Source: Burkholderiales bacterium (lineage in GTDB: Bacteria; Pseudomonadota; Gammaproteobacteria; Burkholderiales; SG8-41). From it: a DNA stretch of 64,000 bases. The position numbers and the translations under genes are program-made. The stretch spans positions 34,797 to 98,796 of the forward strand of contig JAIEPF010000011.1 in NCBI GenBank assembly GCA_019749945.1, in the 5' to 3' direction. Below the pieces are notes generated by a model, which was given only the letters and a program-made list of their open reading frames with translations, did not search any database and had not been told where the DNA came from. Below are positions 22,023-31,475 of this stretch, in pieces. Each line of letters opens with the position of its first letter. Position 1 is the first letter of the stretch.

Positions 22023-22790
22023 ATGCGTTTTGCTTCATTAGGCAGCGGCAGCGAGGGCAATGCGCTGGTGGTCGAAGCCGGCGATTCGCGCGTCCTGCTC
22101 GATTGTGGTTTCAGTGCCGCCGAAACGGTGCGCCGGCTGGCGCGGCTGGGGCTGGCGCCGGATGCGCTGGATGCCATACTGGTGACCCACGAGCATGACG
22201 ATCATGTCGGCGGTGTTGCGCGGTTTGCCCGCAAATTCAACATTCCGGTTTATCTTTCCCATGGCACCCATGCGGCGGCGACGGACAGCGGCGGCGCATT
22301 CCCCGAGGCGGTGATCATCGACAGCCATACGCCGTTTGCGGTGGGTGACCTCGAGATTTTTCCCTATCCGGTGCCGCATGATGCGCGTGAGCCCACGCAG
22401 TTCGTGTTTGGCGACGGTGCGCTGCGCCTGGGGGTGCTGACCGATGCCGGGGCATCAACGCCGCATATCGAGGCCATGTTGTCCGGTCTTGAGGGCCTGG
22501 TCATCGAATGCAACCACGACCGCGACCTGCTGCTGGGCAGCAGTTATCCTGAATATCTGAAAAATCGCATCGCCGGCCGTTACGGGCATCTCGACAACAC
22601 CCAGGCCGCGCAAATCGTTGCCGCCATCAACTGCCAGTCGCTGCAGCATGTGGTGGCGGCACATCTGTCGCAGAAGAACAACCGCCCCGACCTCGCCTGC
22701 GCGGCGCTGGCAGGCGCGCTCAACTGTGCGCCGGACTGGATCGGCGTCGCCTCGCAGGCGGATGGATTCGACTGGCGCGTGTTGACCTGA
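22023..22790 (+). CDS. Metallo-beta-lactamase-fold hydrolase, YycJ/WalJ-like
   Basis: A 255-residue MBL-fold protein with MRFASLGSGSEGNALVVE at the start and the metal motif THEHDDHVGG (about residues 57-66), followed by further ligands at YPVPHDA, LTDAG and IECNHD. This pattern is that of the YycJ/WalJ group, predicted nucleases or phosphodiesterases; some members are implicated in DNA repair. It lies after dapA-bamC, a common betaproteobacterial arrangement, and is followed by a strong bidirectional terminator. The exact substrate is unknown. Confidence 0.85.
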   Translation: MRFASLGSGSEGNALVVEAGDSRVLLDCGFSAAETVRRLARLGLAPDALDAILVTHEHDDHVGGVARFARKFNIPVYLSHGTHAAATDSGGAFPEAVIIDSHTPFAVGDLEIFPYPVPHDAREPTQFVFGDGALRLGVLTDAGASTPHIEAMLSGLEGLVIECNHDRDLLLGSSYPEYLKNRIAGRYGHLDNTQAAQIVAAINCQSLQHVVAAHLSQKNNRPDLACAALAGALNCAPDWIGVASQADGFDWRVLT

Positions 22791-22804
22791 GGCCGCAACG
22801 GCAA

Positions 22805-22835
22805 TAAAAAAGCCGGCCCGCAGGCCGGCTTTTTC
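22805..22835. terminator. Bidirectional intrinsic terminator
   Basis: An 8 bp perfect stem AGCCGGCC/GGCCGGCT (22811-22818 with 22823-22830) with loop CGCA is flanked by AAAAA on the left and TTTTT on the right. It serves the MBL gene on the plus strand and the lipoprotein gene on the minus strand. Confidence 0.9.
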
Positions 22836-22850
22836 ATGGTGCAGTGAAGC

Positions 22851-23126
22851 TTACTTCTTGACGGCGTCTTTGGCGGCGTCGGCGGCACCTTTGGCGGCGT
22901 CGGCAGCACCTTTGGCGGCATCAGCAGCACCTTGGGCAGCGTCAGCGGCGCCTTTGGCGGCGTCAGCAGCCGGGGCTGCAGCGTCAGCTTTCGGCGCTTC
23001 AGGAGCCGGAGCCGGGGCGGGAGCCGGGGCCGGAGCGGGAGCAGGTGCGGGGGCCGGGGCCGGTTTTTCGCCGCAGGCAGTCAGACCAACCGCCAGCAGG
23101 GCGGCAATGAGGAGGGAGCGATTCAT
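22851..23126 (-). CDS. Small repeat-rich lipoprotein (Ala-Pro linker plus KGAADAA heptads)
   Basis: A 91-residue predicted lipoprotein. The signal peptide ends in LTAC (Cys18), then GEKP and an extended Pro-Ala dipeptide run of about 20 residues. After a short PEAPKADA stretch come about four and a half heptads of the form GAADAAK/Q, likely an amphipathic helix. The heptads are encoded by 21 bp tandem DNA repeats and the Pro-Ala part by 6 bp repeats, so length could vary by recombination without frameshift. The ATG at 23126 is chosen because it begins the signal peptide. It is probably anchored in the outer membrane and may reach peptidoglycan; the function is unknown. Confidence 0.75.
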   Translation of the reverse strand: MNRSLLIAALLAVGLTACGEKPAPAPAPAPAPAPAPAPAPAPEAPKADAAAPAADAAKGAADAAQGAADAAKGAADAAKGAADAAKDAVKK

Positions 23127-23283
23127 GATGATAACTATCCTTCGAAGGTAAAGAGGTTCATTCCAAATTTGGTTGGCACCGTGTGCGCTGCAAAACCCGT
23201 CATGGCGCTTTGCAGCATTCATCATGCCGGCGCGCATTCTATCAGTGTTTTGGGGGTAGATGAGAGTCCGGGGCAAATCCCGG

Positions 23284-23784
23284 TCACAGTCCGGTGACGT
23301 TTGCCGCCAGCGGCGGACCCGAGCAGTCCTGGATTTCGCTGAAACGTTCGATCAGCTGTTGGGCGCCGGCGGCGTCGTGCGTACCCTGGGCTGCCCGCAT
23401 GTGGTTGTAGTGGAAGCGGTGCACATAGTGGCTGCCGTCAAAAATGACAAACGGATCAGCGGCATGTTTGGCGGCGCGCAGGGTTTCACGGATGGTGCAG
23501 GCATGGGTGAACTGTTGCGCCAGTGAGACCAGGCGCGGGGATTCCGTGATCAGCGGCCGGGTGTCGTGGAGCAGGATCAGCAGCCGGTTGGCGCGATTGG
23601 CCAGCAGGAACTGCCGCAACAGTTCGATGCGCACCGTGCTGTTCCAGGCGCGGCCCGGGGCCTTGTCGAAGACGCGGATGATGCTCTGGGTCATCGGGAT
23701 CATCCGGTCGATGATCTCCTCGTATTCACGGAAGCTTTCAAAGCGCCGGTACTGGGCGTTGGGCAGGTTTCCGGTCAGTTCCAT
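23284..23784 (-). CDS. Conserved hypothetical protein downstream of roxA (possibly DUF7931)
   Basis: A 166-residue soluble protein from the ATG at 23784, beginning ELTGNLPNAQYRRFESFREY. Central parts such as IELLRQFLLANRANRLLILLHDTRPL and DPFVIFDGSHYVHRFHYNH look like a compact alpha/beta domain. I associate it with the DUF7931 group often encoded after the ribosomal oxygenase gene, but this is from memory of context and not certain. It lies 13 bases after the roxA stop, so it is cotranscribed with roxA. The longer reading upstream to 24060 is roxA shadow. Confidence 0.7.
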   Translation of the reverse strand: MELTGNLPNAQYRRFESFREYEEIIDRMIPMTQSIIRVFDKAPGRAWNSTVRIELLRQFLLANRANRLLILLHDTRPLITESPRLVSLAQQFTHACTIRETLRAAKHAADPFVIFDGSHYVHRFHYNHMRAAQGTHDAAGAQQLIERFSEIQDCSGPPLAANVTGL

Positions 23785-23797
23785 GCGTGGAATCCGG

Positions 23798-24910
23798 TCA
23801 GAGCAGCGCGTAGCCCGCACGGTACCAGGCATGCAGCACATCCATGCCGGCTGCCGGCGCGGCCGCGGGCGGCAGTGTGCGACGATCAGCAAACTCGCGC
23901 AGCCGCGCCCGCGCCCGTGCCGGCACGCTCCAGCGTTCGCCGTTGATGTAAAACGCAGTGTTGTCGTAGAGCAATATCGATTGCGGCGCGAGGCGCAGGC
24001 CCTGACTGCCGGCGGCTTTGGTGAATGCCGGCAGCGACAGTGCGCGGTGCGGCGGTGCATAGGTCACATGGGGCTTCGGCGTACTGAGGTCCTCGCCGAT
24101 GAAATGCAGCAGGTCATCACGCTTCCAGCGCGCATGGTCGAGCAGGCGCAGCAGGCCCTGTATCAGCTGGCGGTCGATGTGCGCGGGGTGGCGCGTCGGT
24201 TTGAGTTGCGGATCGCTGTAGAGCTGCGGTGCGTCGAGACGGTCGTGCAGGAATTCGAGAAATCGGCCGCACAGGTCCTGCGCCGACGGCGCGCGAAAAC
24301 CGATCGAATAGGTGATGCATTCGTCGAGTGCGACGCCGTCATGCGCGCAGCGCGGCGGCAGGTAGAGCATGTCGCCCGCGGACAATGTCCATTCCCTGCC
24401 GGCGCGGAAGCGGCTGAGTATTTTCAGCGGCGCACCCGGGACCAGCGCCAGGTCGCGCTGGCTGCTGATTCGCCAGCGGCGCCGTCCTTCGCCCTGCAGC
24501 AGGAACACATCGTAGCTGTCGAAATGCGGGCCGACCCCGCCGCCGGGCGGTGCGTAACTGACCATCAGGTCGTCGAGCCGGGCATAGGGGATGAAGGCAA
24601 ACTGCTCGAGCAGGGCTGCAGCCTCCGGCAGCACGTGGTTGACACCCTGCACCAGCAGCGTCCAGTTGCGCGCGGGCAGTCTGGCGAAATCGCGCCGGGT
24701 AAACGGGCCGTGGGTCACCTGCCAGCGCCCGCCCTTGCGCACGATCAGCCGTGATTCGGTATCCGCGGATCCGGCCATGTCCTGCAGGTCGCCGCGTGTC
24801 AGCAGCGGTGCGAACTGCGGCAGGCCGGCGCGGGTCAGCAGCGGCTTTTTCTGCCAGTGCCGGCGCAGGAATTGCGCCGGGGTCAGTCCGTTGAGCATGG
24901 CGTTGTGCAT
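23798..24910 (-). CDS. roxA: Ribosomal protein uL16 arginine hydroxylase, JmjC/cupin type
   Basis: RoxA (YcfD) is a 2-oxoglutarate and Fe(II) dependent oxygenase that hydroxylates an Arg of ribosomal protein uL16. The 370-residue product has the N-terminal LTPAQFLRRHWQKKPLL motif, the JmjC metal site HFD (His129, Asp131) and the distal His190 in PPRCAHDG. Winged-helix dimerisation and C-terminal domains follow. The length matches E. coli YcfD (373). Starts at 24910 and 24898 are both possible. It is followed by the small conserved gene at 23284. Confidence 0.93.
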   Translation of the reverse strand: MHNAMLNGLTPAQFLRRHWQKKPLLTRAGLPQFAPLLTRGDLQDMAGSADTESRLIVRKGGRWQVTHGPFTRRDFARLPARNWTLLVQGVNHVLPEAAALLEQFAFIPYARLDDLMVSYAPPGGGVGPHFDSYDVFLLQGEGRRRWRISSQRDLALVPGAPLKILSRFRAGREWTLSAGDMLYLPPRCAHDGVALDECITYSIGFRAPSAQDLCGRFLEFLHDRLDAPQLYSDPQLKPTRHPAHIDRQLIQGLLRLLDHARWKRDDLLHFIGEDLSTPKPHVTYAPPHRALSLPAFTKAAGSQGLRLAPQSILLYDNTAFYINGERWSVPARARARLREFADRRTLPPAAAPAAGMDVLHAWYRAGYALL

Positions 24911-25025
24911 GGCCGGGGATTATAAATTGGCTGTGTTGCGGCGTGTTTGACCGCGCGGCGCTTTGTTAGAATCCGGCATCGGGCGCCGTTCGGATACGGC
25001 GCCACAAACCGATCGGGGAATCTTG

Positions 25026-25505
25026 ATGCAAATCGCAAAAAACACGGTGGTGACCCTGACTTTCGAGCTGCTCGATGCGCAGGGCAACATGATCGAGAAG
25101 GCGGAGGCGCCGATCGCCTATCTGCATGGCGGCTTTCACGGCATTTTTCCGCTGGTCGAGCAGGCGCTCGACGGCAAACAGGCGGGTGACAGCTGCAAGG
25201 TGCGCCTCGCGCCGAATGATGCCTTCGGCGAATACGACGCCAATCTGGTGCAGGTCGAGGCGCGTGACAAGTTTCCGCCCGATGTCGCCGTCGGCATGCA
25301 GTTCGAGGGCCGCGGCGAAGAATCAGGCCATGCCATGGTCTACACGGTGACCGATGTCGCGGCGGACAAGGTGGTGGTCGACGGCAATCATCCGCTGGCG
25401 GGGCAGACGCTGAATTTCAATTGCACCGTGACTGAAGTGCGCGTCGCGACCGGTGAAGAACTGGAGCACGGCCATGTGCATGGCGCGCATGGCCATCATC
25501 ACTAA
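25026..25505 (+). CDS. slyD: FKBP-type peptidyl-prolyl isomerase SlyD
   Basis: A 159-residue FKBP-type prolyl isomerase and chaperone. The start at 25026 gives MQIAKNTVVTLTFELLDAQG. The family pattern continues with YLHGGFHGIFPLVEQALDGK (the flap region), the insert-in-flap chaperone domain, and GMQFEGRGEE. The tail is short and His-rich (EHGHVHGAHGHHH), suited to binding nickel, as in E. coli SlyD but shorter. An in-frame start at 24963 would add residues not seen in the family. The stop codon is followed by a short direct-repeat array. Confidence 0.93.
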   Translation: MQIAKNTVVTLTFELLDAQGNMIEKAEAPIAYLHGGFHGIFPLVEQALDGKQAGDSCKVRLAPNDAFGEYDANLVQVEARDKFPPDVAVGMQFEGRGEESGHAMVYTVTDVAADKVVVDGNHPLAGQTLNFNCTVTEVRVATGEELEHGHVHGAHGHHH

Positions 25506-25556
25506 TGCAATGCGGATTGAGGAGTGCGGATTGAGGAATAAAACCTCACTGCGGCC
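25506..25556. repeat. Short direct-repeat array after slyD
   Basis: GCGGATTGAGGA occurs twice within 25 bases immediately after the slyD stop, followed by a partly complementary CCTCACTGCGGCCACTCAC stretch. It fits the general arm-loop-arm style of the other arrays but is short and degenerate. The AT-rich repeat at 25562 follows directly. Confidence 0.5.
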
Positions 25557-25561
25557 ACTCA

Positions 25562-25592
25562 CAAAAATATCAACAAAAACAAATACTTAGTG
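25562..25592 (-). repeat. AT-rich dispersed repeat, variant copy at mutS stop
   Basis: Read on the minus strand it contains TAAGTATTTGTTTTTGTTGA. The variant at 49528 shares 19 of these 20 bases. The first TAA is the mutS stop codon, so the repeat supplies or abuts the end of the gene. Confidence 0.55.
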
Positions 25593-28175
25593 TTTTTTGC
25601 CGGGGTCGCCCTCCGCCATTTCGCGCAGCCGGTAGAGCAGTTCCAAGGCATCGCGCGGGGTCAGCGCATCGGGGTCGCAATCGCGCAGCGCATCGACGGC
25701 AGGATGCGGCTCCGCTGTTGCGGGTTCATTACCCGGTGCTGAACCTGAGAACAAATCCCCTTGCGGCACCTGCGCGGCGGCCGCCGCTTCCAGATCGGCC
25801 AGGCGTTTTTTCGCGCTGCGGATCACCGCACCCGGTACGCCGGCGAGTTGCGCCACCTGCAGGCCGTAACTGCGGCTCGCCGGGCCTTCCTCGACGCTGT
25901 GCAGGAACACGATGCGATCCTTGTGTTCCACCGCATCGAGATGCACGTTCGCGACTTGCTTGAATTCGACCGCGAGCTGCGTCAGTTCGAAATAGTGGGT
26001 CGCAAACAGCGTGTAACAGGCATTGCGTTCGATCAGGTGGCGCGCGATGGCCCAGGCCAGCGCGAGGCCGTCGTAGGTCGAGGTGCCGCGGCCGATTTCA
26101 TCCATCAGCACCAGGCTCTGCGCCGTCGCGTGATGCAGGATGTAGGCGGCCTCGGTCATCTCGACCATGAAGGTCGAACGACCGCCGGCGAGATCATCGG
26201 CGGCGCCGATACGGGTGAAGATGCGGTCCAGCGGACCCAGACGCGCGCGGGTTGCCGGCACGAAGGATCCGCAATGCGCGAGCTGCGCAATCAGCGCGGT
26301 CTGGCGCATATAGGTGGATTTGCCGCCCATGTTCGGGCCGGTGATCAGCAGCATGCGCCGCGCCGCCGACAGCCGCGCGTCGTTGGCGATGAAGGGGCTG
26401 GCCTGCGCTTCGACCACCGGGTGGCGGCCGCCTGTGATGTCGATCACCGCTTCGTCGGTGAACTCCGGTGCCGACCAGTTGAGTGAGACTGCGCGTTCGG
26501 CGAAGGTCGCCAGCATGTCGAGTTCGGCCAGCGCCGCTGCGACGCGCTGCAGTGCCGGCACCTCGTGTGCGAGTTTTGCCAGCAGCTGGTCGTAAAGCAG
26601 TTTTTCGCGCGCCAGCGCGCGATCCTGCGCCGACAGCGCCTTGTCCTCGAAGGTTTTCAGTTCCGGCGTGATGTAACGCTCGGCATTCTTCAGAGTTTGT
26701 CGGCGCCGGTAATCGTCGGGTACTTTTTCCGACTGCGCGCGCGTGACTTCAATGTAAAAGCCATGCACACGGTTGAATTCCACTTTCAGCGTGGTGATGC
26801 CGGTGCGCGCGCGTTCGCGTATTTCGAGTTCGGCGAGAAAGGCGCCGCAGTTGTCCTGGATGCCGCGCAGTTCGTCGAGTTCGGCATCGTAGCCGTCGGC
26901 GATCACGCCGCCTTCGCGGATCACCGAGGACGGTTCCGCTTTGACCGCTGCGCTCAGCAGGGCAGTCAGTGCCTGCTGCGGGGCGAGGTCGGCTGCCAAT
27001 GCACGCAGGTGGACGGTGCCGGCATCAGCCAATGCCTGCACCAGCTCCGGCAGGCGCTGCAGCGAGCCGCGCAGGCCAGACAGGTCGCGCGGCCGCGCGG
27101 TGGCGAGGGCGATACGAGCGGCGATGCGCTCGACGTCGGCGAAATGTTTCAGTGCGCTGCGGACGGCGGTGTGACGCTCGTTATCGATCAGTTCAGCGAC
27201 AGCCTGGTGCAGGGATTGCACCAGCGCGCGGTCGGTCAGCGGGTGATGCAGGGCATGGCGCAGCCGGCGGCTGCCCATGCCGGTGGCGCAGGTGTCGAGC
27301 AGCGACAACAATGTCGGCGCCGGTTCGCCGCGGATGGTTTCGGTGATTTCGAGGTTGCGCCGTGTCGCCGGATCCATGCGCAGGTACGCGCGTTCGCTTT
27401 CCACCGTCAGCGCGCGGACATGGGCGATGGCCGATCCCTGCGTGGATTTGGCGTAGTCGAGCAGTGCGCCGGCGGCGGCCACGGCGATGTCCAGGGTTTG
27501 TGCGCCGAAACCGCTCAGGTCATGGGTTTCGAACTGCGCGCACAAAGTGCGGCGCGCGGTATCGGTATCAAAACGCCAGGGCGGCAGGCGACGGATGGCG
27601 GTGCCGTCATCGACGATGTCCAGTGTCGCACCCTCGGCGATCAGGATTTCCGCCGGGCGCAGGCGTTCGATCTCGGCGGCAAAATTGGCCGGCGCGGTTT
27701 CCATCACGCAAAAGCGCCCGGAGGCCAGTGACAGCCAGGCCAGGCCGAGCAGATTGCCGCTGCGCTGCGCGGCGAGCAGCAGGTTTTCACTTTTTTCGTC
27801 GAGCAGCGCTGATTCGGTCAGCGTGCCCGGCGTGACAATACGCACCACCTTGCGCTCGACCGGGCCCTTGGCGGTGGCGGGGTCGCCGATTTGTTCGCAG
27901 ATCGCAACGGACTCGCCGAGTTTCACCAGCCTGGCCAGATACTGATCCAGCGCATGGAAGGGCACGCCGGCCATTTTGATCGGCGTGCCCGCCGATTCGC
28001 CGCGCGAGGTCAGCGTGATGTCCATCAGCCGCGCCGCACGTTCGGCATCGTCGAAAAACAGCTCGTAGAAATCGCCCATGCGGTAGAACACCAGCAGATC
28101 GGGATGCTCCGATTTGATGCGCAGATATTGCTGCATCATCGGCGTGTGCGCAGCGAAGGGTGTTTCCGGTTTCAT
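25587..28175 (-). CDS. mutS: DNA mismatch repair protein MutS
   Basis: MutS recognises mismatches and recruits MutL. The 862-residue product is close to the E. coli length (853). The mismatch-binding F-x-E motif sits near the start ([15 protein letters not shown]). The ATPase domain has Walker [11 protein letters not shown], Walker [14 protein letters not shown] and a helix-turn-helix region, and a C-terminal dimer tail ends in GDPGKKH. The stop codon falls inside the AT-rich repeat element. It is transcribed convergently with slyD. Confidence 0.97.
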   Translation of the reverse strand: MKPETPFAAHTPMMQQYLRIKSEHPDLLVFYRMGDFYELFFDDAERAARLMDITLTSRGESAGTPIKMAGVPFHALDQYLARLVKLGESVAICEQIGDPATAKGPVERKVVRIVTPGTLTESALLDEKSENLLLAAQRSGNLLGLAWLSLASGRFCVMETAPANFAAEIERLRPAEILIAEGATLDIVDDGTAIRRLPPWRFDTDTARRTLCAQFETHDLSGFGAQTLDIAVAAAGALLDYAKSTQGSAIAHVRALTVESERAYLRMDPATRRNLEITETIRGEPAPTLLSLLDTCATGMGSRRLRHALHHPLTDRALVQSLHQAVAELIDNERHTAVRSALKHFADVERIAARIALATARPRDLSGLRGSLQRLPELVQALADAGTVHLRALAADLAPQQALTALLSAAVKAEPSSVIREGGVIADGYDAELDELRGIQDNCGAFLAELEIRERARTGITTLKVEFNRVHGFYIEVTRAQSEKVPDDYRRRQTLKNAERYITPELKTFEDKALSAQDRALAREKLLYDQLLAKLAHEVPALQRVAAALAELDMLATFAERAVSLNWSAPEFTDEAVIDITGGRHPVVEAQASPFIANDARLSAARRMLLITGPNMGGKSTYMRQTALIAQLAHCGSFVPATRARLGPLDRIFTRIGAADDLAGGRSTFMVEMTEAAYILHHATAQSLVLMDEIGRGTSTYDGLALAWAIARHLIERNACYTLFATHYFELTQLAVEFKQVANVHLDAVEHKDRIVFLHSVEEGPASRSYGLQVAQLAGVPGAVIRSAKKRLADLEAAAAAQVPQGDLFSGSAPGNEPATAEPHPAVDALRDCDPDALTPRDALELLYRLREMAEGDPGKKH

Positions 28176-28305
28176 GGCAGCGTATTTTACGAGATGCGCC
28201 GGGCAATTAAATTATTCCAGAAGAAACAAAGGATTGCGTTTGCCGTTGGGCTTGTGTTGTAGCATCACTGCGAATATATGTTGAAAGCCATGGAGTAATT
28301 CCAGA

Positions 28306-29550
28306 TTGAAAGAGACCACTGTAGTTGGCGCAGGCATCGTCGGCATCGTGACCGCGATTTACCTGCAGCGCGAAGGGCATCGGGTGACGGTGGTCGATCG
28401 CCAGGCGCCCGGCGAAGGCACTTCCTTCGGCAATGCCGGTTCGGTGGCGCCCGCTTCCATCATCCCCGTGGCCATGCCCGGCACACTGAAGCAGGTGCCG
28501 AAATGGCTTAGTGATCCGCTGGGGCCGCTGTCCTTGTCCTGGCGTCAACTGCCGTTCATGCTGCCCTGGTTCCTGCATTTCCAGCGCGCCTGCGATGTTG
28601 ACCGTGTGCGGCGCGGGGCGGCGATATTGCGCTCGCTCAATGCGCCGGCGGTCGAGGCCTATGCCGACCTGCTGGGCGCGGCCGGTGCGCCGGAGCTGCT
28701 GCGGCGCGAGGGCATGCTGCATGTGTACAAGACTGAGGCTGGGTTCAAGGCCAGTGCTTTCGGGCGCAAGCTGCGCACGGATAACGGCTGTGTGGTGGAA
28801 CTGGTCGATGCCGACCGAATCCGCGAACTCGCCCCCGGCCTTTCGTCCGGCTATCGCTGGGGATTCAACCTGCCCGACAACGCGCATGTACACAGCCCTC
28901 TGCGCGTGGTGCAGGTGCTGGCTGAACTCTTCAAACGCAACGGCGGCACGATCATTCGCGCCAACGTGACGGATATCGAGTGCGATACCGGCGGCTGCGT
29001 GAAGCTGCACACCGACGGCATGTCCTTGTCGGCCGAGTGCGTGGTCATCGCTGCCGGTTATGCCTCCGGCAAACTCGCAGCCAAACTTGGTACCCGGGTG
29101 CCGCTGGCGCCGGAGCGCGGTTATCACATCGAAATTCCCGGCGCCGTGCCGGCGCAGCACTGCCCGGTGACCGATGGTGAGTCGCGTTTTGTCGCCACAC
29201 CGATGGCGGGAGGCTTGAGAATCGCCGGCACTTCCGAATTTCAAGCGGCCGATGCCGCACCGAACTGGGCGCGCGCGGAAACACTGGCGACGCTGGCGGA
29301 AAAAATGTTTCCCGGGCTGCAGTCCGTGAATTACAGCCGGTGGATGGGCGTGCGGCCGTCAACACCGGATTCCACCCCGGTCATTGGCCGTTCGTCACGG
29401 CACCCGCAGGTGGTATTTGCTTTCGGCCACGGGCACTGGGGACTGATGGCGGCGCCGGTCACCGGTCAACTGGTGACCGACCTTGTGGCTGAACGCGCGC
29501 CGCGCATCGATGTGTCGCCGTTCCGGCCGGAACGGTTCAGCTTTTATTGA
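28306..29550 (+). CDS. FAD-dependent D-amino-acid dehydrogenase-like oxidoreductase (DadA family)
   Basis: A 414-residue DAO-fold flavoprotein. The dinucleotide site is at the extreme N-terminus (VVGAGIVGIVTAIYLQREG, about residues 6-24), then GTSFGNAGSVAP, typical of DadA-like dehydrogenases, and a C-terminal FGHGHWGLMAAPVTGQLV. The start is TTG at 28306, with GGAG ten bases upstream; no ATG lies between it and the FAD motif. It probably oxidises D-amino acids or N-alkylated amino acids and passes electrons to quinones. It is close to a Bug receptor and a racemase-fold gene, so a transport-catabolic locus is likely. The substrate is unknown. Confidence 0.82.
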   Translation: MKETTVVGAGIVGIVTAIYLQREGHRVTVVDRQAPGEGTSFGNAGSVAPASIIPVAMPGTLKQVPKWLSDPLGPLSLSWRQLPFMLPWFLHFQRACDVDRVRRGAAILRSLNAPAVEAYADLLGAAGAPELLRREGMLHVYKTEAGFKASAFGRKLRTDNGCVVELVDADRIRELAPGLSSGYRWGFNLPDNAHVHSPLRVVQVLAELFKRNGGTIIRANVTDIECDTGGCVKLHTDGMSLSAECVVIAAGYASGKLAAKLGTRVPLAPERGYHIEIPGAVPAQHCPVTDGESRFVATPMAGGLRIAGTSEFQAADAAPNWARAETLATLAEKMFPGLQSVNYSRWMGVRPSTPDSTPVIGRSSRHPQVVFAFGHGHWGLMAAPVTGQLVTDLVAERAPRIDVSPFRPERFSFY

Positions 29551-29557
29551 GCAGTCT

Positions 29558-30520
29558 TTACTGCGCCTCAATCCCGGCCTGCTTGACGATTTTTGCCCAG
29601 CGCGCCATTTCCGCTTTCTGGAAGGCATCAAACTCGGCGCTGCTGTTGGCGACGGGCTCACCACCCATGTCGATGATGCGCTGACGCACGTCGGGCAGAT
29701 TGATGATGCGCACGATTTCCGTGTTTAACCTTGTCACGATGGCCTGCGGCGTTTTTGCCGGCACCCAGATGCCGTACCACGATCCGGTGACCATGTCCTT
29801 GTAGCCGGTTTCGACGAAGGTCGGCACATCCGGCCATTGCGGCAGGCGTTTTTCGGAGGTGATCGCGAGTGTGCGCAGGCGGCCGGCCTTGATGAATTCG
29901 CCGACAGCCGACGGACTGTTGAACATGAACTGGATCTGGCCGGTGATGACGTCGGTGATGGCCTGGCCCTGTCCCTTGTACGGGATGTGGACCATGTTGG
30001 TGGCGGTGACGGACTTCAGCAGTTCCGCGGTGAGGTGGGTGGAGGAGCCCGGCCCCGATGAGCCGAAACTCATTTCGCCGGGGCGTGCCTTCGCAAGGGC
30101 AATGAATGCCTTGACGTTTCTGGCGGGCAGCGCCGGCGTGACCACCAGCATCAGCGGCGAGGAGGACGCCACCGTGACCGGGATGAAATCGCGGATCGGA
30201 TCGTAGGCCATTTTGGAAAACAGGCTGGGCACGATCACGTGTATCGATGCGTTGGCGAGCAGCGTGTGGCCATCCGGCGGGCTTTTTGCCACCAGTTCGG
30301 CGCCGATCATGCCGCTGGCGCCGGCGCGATTTTCCACGACCACCGTTTGGCCGAGTGCTTCGCCGAGTTTTTGCGCGATGATGCGTGCCGTGATATCGAC
30401 CGGGCCGCCGGGAGAAAACGGCGCCATGATGCGTATGGTTTTTGACGGATAGGTCTGGGCCAGCGCAGCGGACATTGAAAACACGCTGGACACTGCAAGC
30501 AGCAAGGCGGCACGTAACAT
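29558..30520 (-). CDS. Bug-family tripartite tricarboxylate transporter receptor
   Basis: A 320-residue periplasmic solute-binding protein of the Bug (TctC-like) family, greatly expanded in betaproteobacteria. The ATG at 30520 gives a Sec signal peptide cleaved after ALAQ, followed by TYPSKTIRIMAPFSPGGPVD and the family landmarks VENRAGASGMIGAELVAKSPPDGHT and VPTFVETGY. No TctA or TctB membrane genes are nearby, so it is an orphan receptor that must use transporters elsewhere or have a sensing role. It converges on the DadA-like gene and is divergent from the racemase-like gene. Confidence 0.9.
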   Translation of the reverse strand: MLRAALLLAVSSVFSMSAALAQTYPSKTIRIMAPFSPGGPVDITARIIAQKLGEALGQTVVVENRAGASGMIGAELVAKSPPDGHTLLANASIHVIVPSLFSKMAYDPIRDFIPVTVASSSPLMLVVTPALPARNVKAFIALAKARPGEMSFGSSGPGSSTHLTAELLKSVTATNMVHIPYKGQGQAITDVITGQIQFMFNSPSAVGEFIKAGRLRTLAITSEKRLPQWPDVPTFVETGYKDMVTGSWYGIWVPAKTPQAIVTRLNTEIVRIINLPDVRQRIIDMGGEPVANSSAEFDAFQKAEMARWAKIVKQAGIEAQ

Positions 30521-30702
30521 CAGGGTCTCCCGATTATGCGATCTGCAAGATGAGGCATACGCGATGATTATAGTCAGTTCTTCAGTGACAAAACGGCCGC
30601 ACCGGAAAATTGCCGGCGCACGGTTTGGGTGCACTCCTGGTTGCCGAAAGTCGGTGTGTATAATCGATTCATATTCAAGCATGGATTCAGGAGAGGCTGG
30701 CA

Positions 30703-31461
30703 ATGGCAAGAAAAGGCTACGGCGGCAAAACAATTTATGGCGCACGTGTCGGCATCCTGATGCTGGATACGAAGTGGCCGCGCCCCCCCGGTGACACCGG
30801 CAATGCCTATACCTGGCCGTTCCCGGTGCTGTACAAAGTGGTTCCCGGCGCGAGTGCGCGCGTTGTCATCCACGAAAAAGGCAAGGGCCTCGGCCCGGCG
30901 TTCCTGAAGGCCGCCGAGGAACTGGTCAGGGAAGGCGCCGACGGCATCACCACCACCGGCGGTTTTCTCGCGATTTTCCAGAAGGAACTCGCCGCACATG
31001 TCAATGTGCCGGTGGCCAGTTCATCGCTGTTCCAGATCCCGCTGGTGCAACGCCTGCTGCCGCCCGGCAAACGCGTCGGTGTGTTGTCCGTGCACGGTGA
31101 CCGCCTGACCGCGGAACACTGGGATGCCGTCGGCGCGCCGCACGACACGCCGGTGATGGGCACCGAAGGCGGGCGTGAATTCACGCGGGTGATGCTCGGC
31201 GACACCATCGACATGGATTACGAAATGGCCGAGCAGGACATCATGGAAGCGGGTGATGAACTGCTGCGGCGCCATCCCGAGGTCGGCGCCATCGTCTGCG
31301 AAAACCACAACATGGCGCCTTATGCCGCGGCGCTCAATGCGCGGCTGCGGATTCCGATTTACACCGTCTATACCTTTGTCACCTGGTTCCACTCCGGCCT
31401 GGCGCCGCGCGATTTCGGATTCCCCGGATCGGCGACGCCGCAGATGTGGCGCGAGCGTTAG
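30703..31461 (+). CDS. Asp/Glu/hydantoin racemase-fold protein lacking canonical cysteines
   Basis: A 252-residue protein of the aspartate/glutamate racemase superfamily. Landmarks are GADGITTTGGFLAIFQKELA, VASSSLFQIPLVQRLLP and VCENHNMAPYAAAL. In active family members the first loop carries a catalytic Cys (TSCGFLA) and the second a Cys (ECTNMPPY). Here they align with Gly and Asn, and the only nearby Cys is shifted by two residues. It may therefore be a non-racemase such as a decarboxylase or isomerase, or inactive. It starts at ATG 30703 with AGGAG upstream and is 14 bases before the SDR gene, so the two form an operon. Confidence 0.75.
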   Translation: MARKGYGGKTIYGARVGILMLDTKWPRPPGDTGNAYTWPFPVLYKVVPGASARVVIHEKGKGLGPAFLKAAEELVREGADGITTTGGFLAIFQKELAAHVNVPVASSSLFQIPLVQRLLPPGKRVGVLSVHGDRLTAEHWDAVGAPHDTPVMGTEGGREFTRVMLGDTIDMDYEMAEQDIMEAGDELLRRHPEVGAIVCENHNMAPYAAALNARLRIPIYTVYTFVTWFHSGLAPRDFGFPGSATPQMWRER

Positions 31462-31475
31462 CGCCTGCCGTCACC

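Noticed and set aside
24947..24972. TTGACC and TAGAAT as slyD promoter
   Set aside because: The spacing is only 14 bases, too short for a normal sigma-70 promoter.
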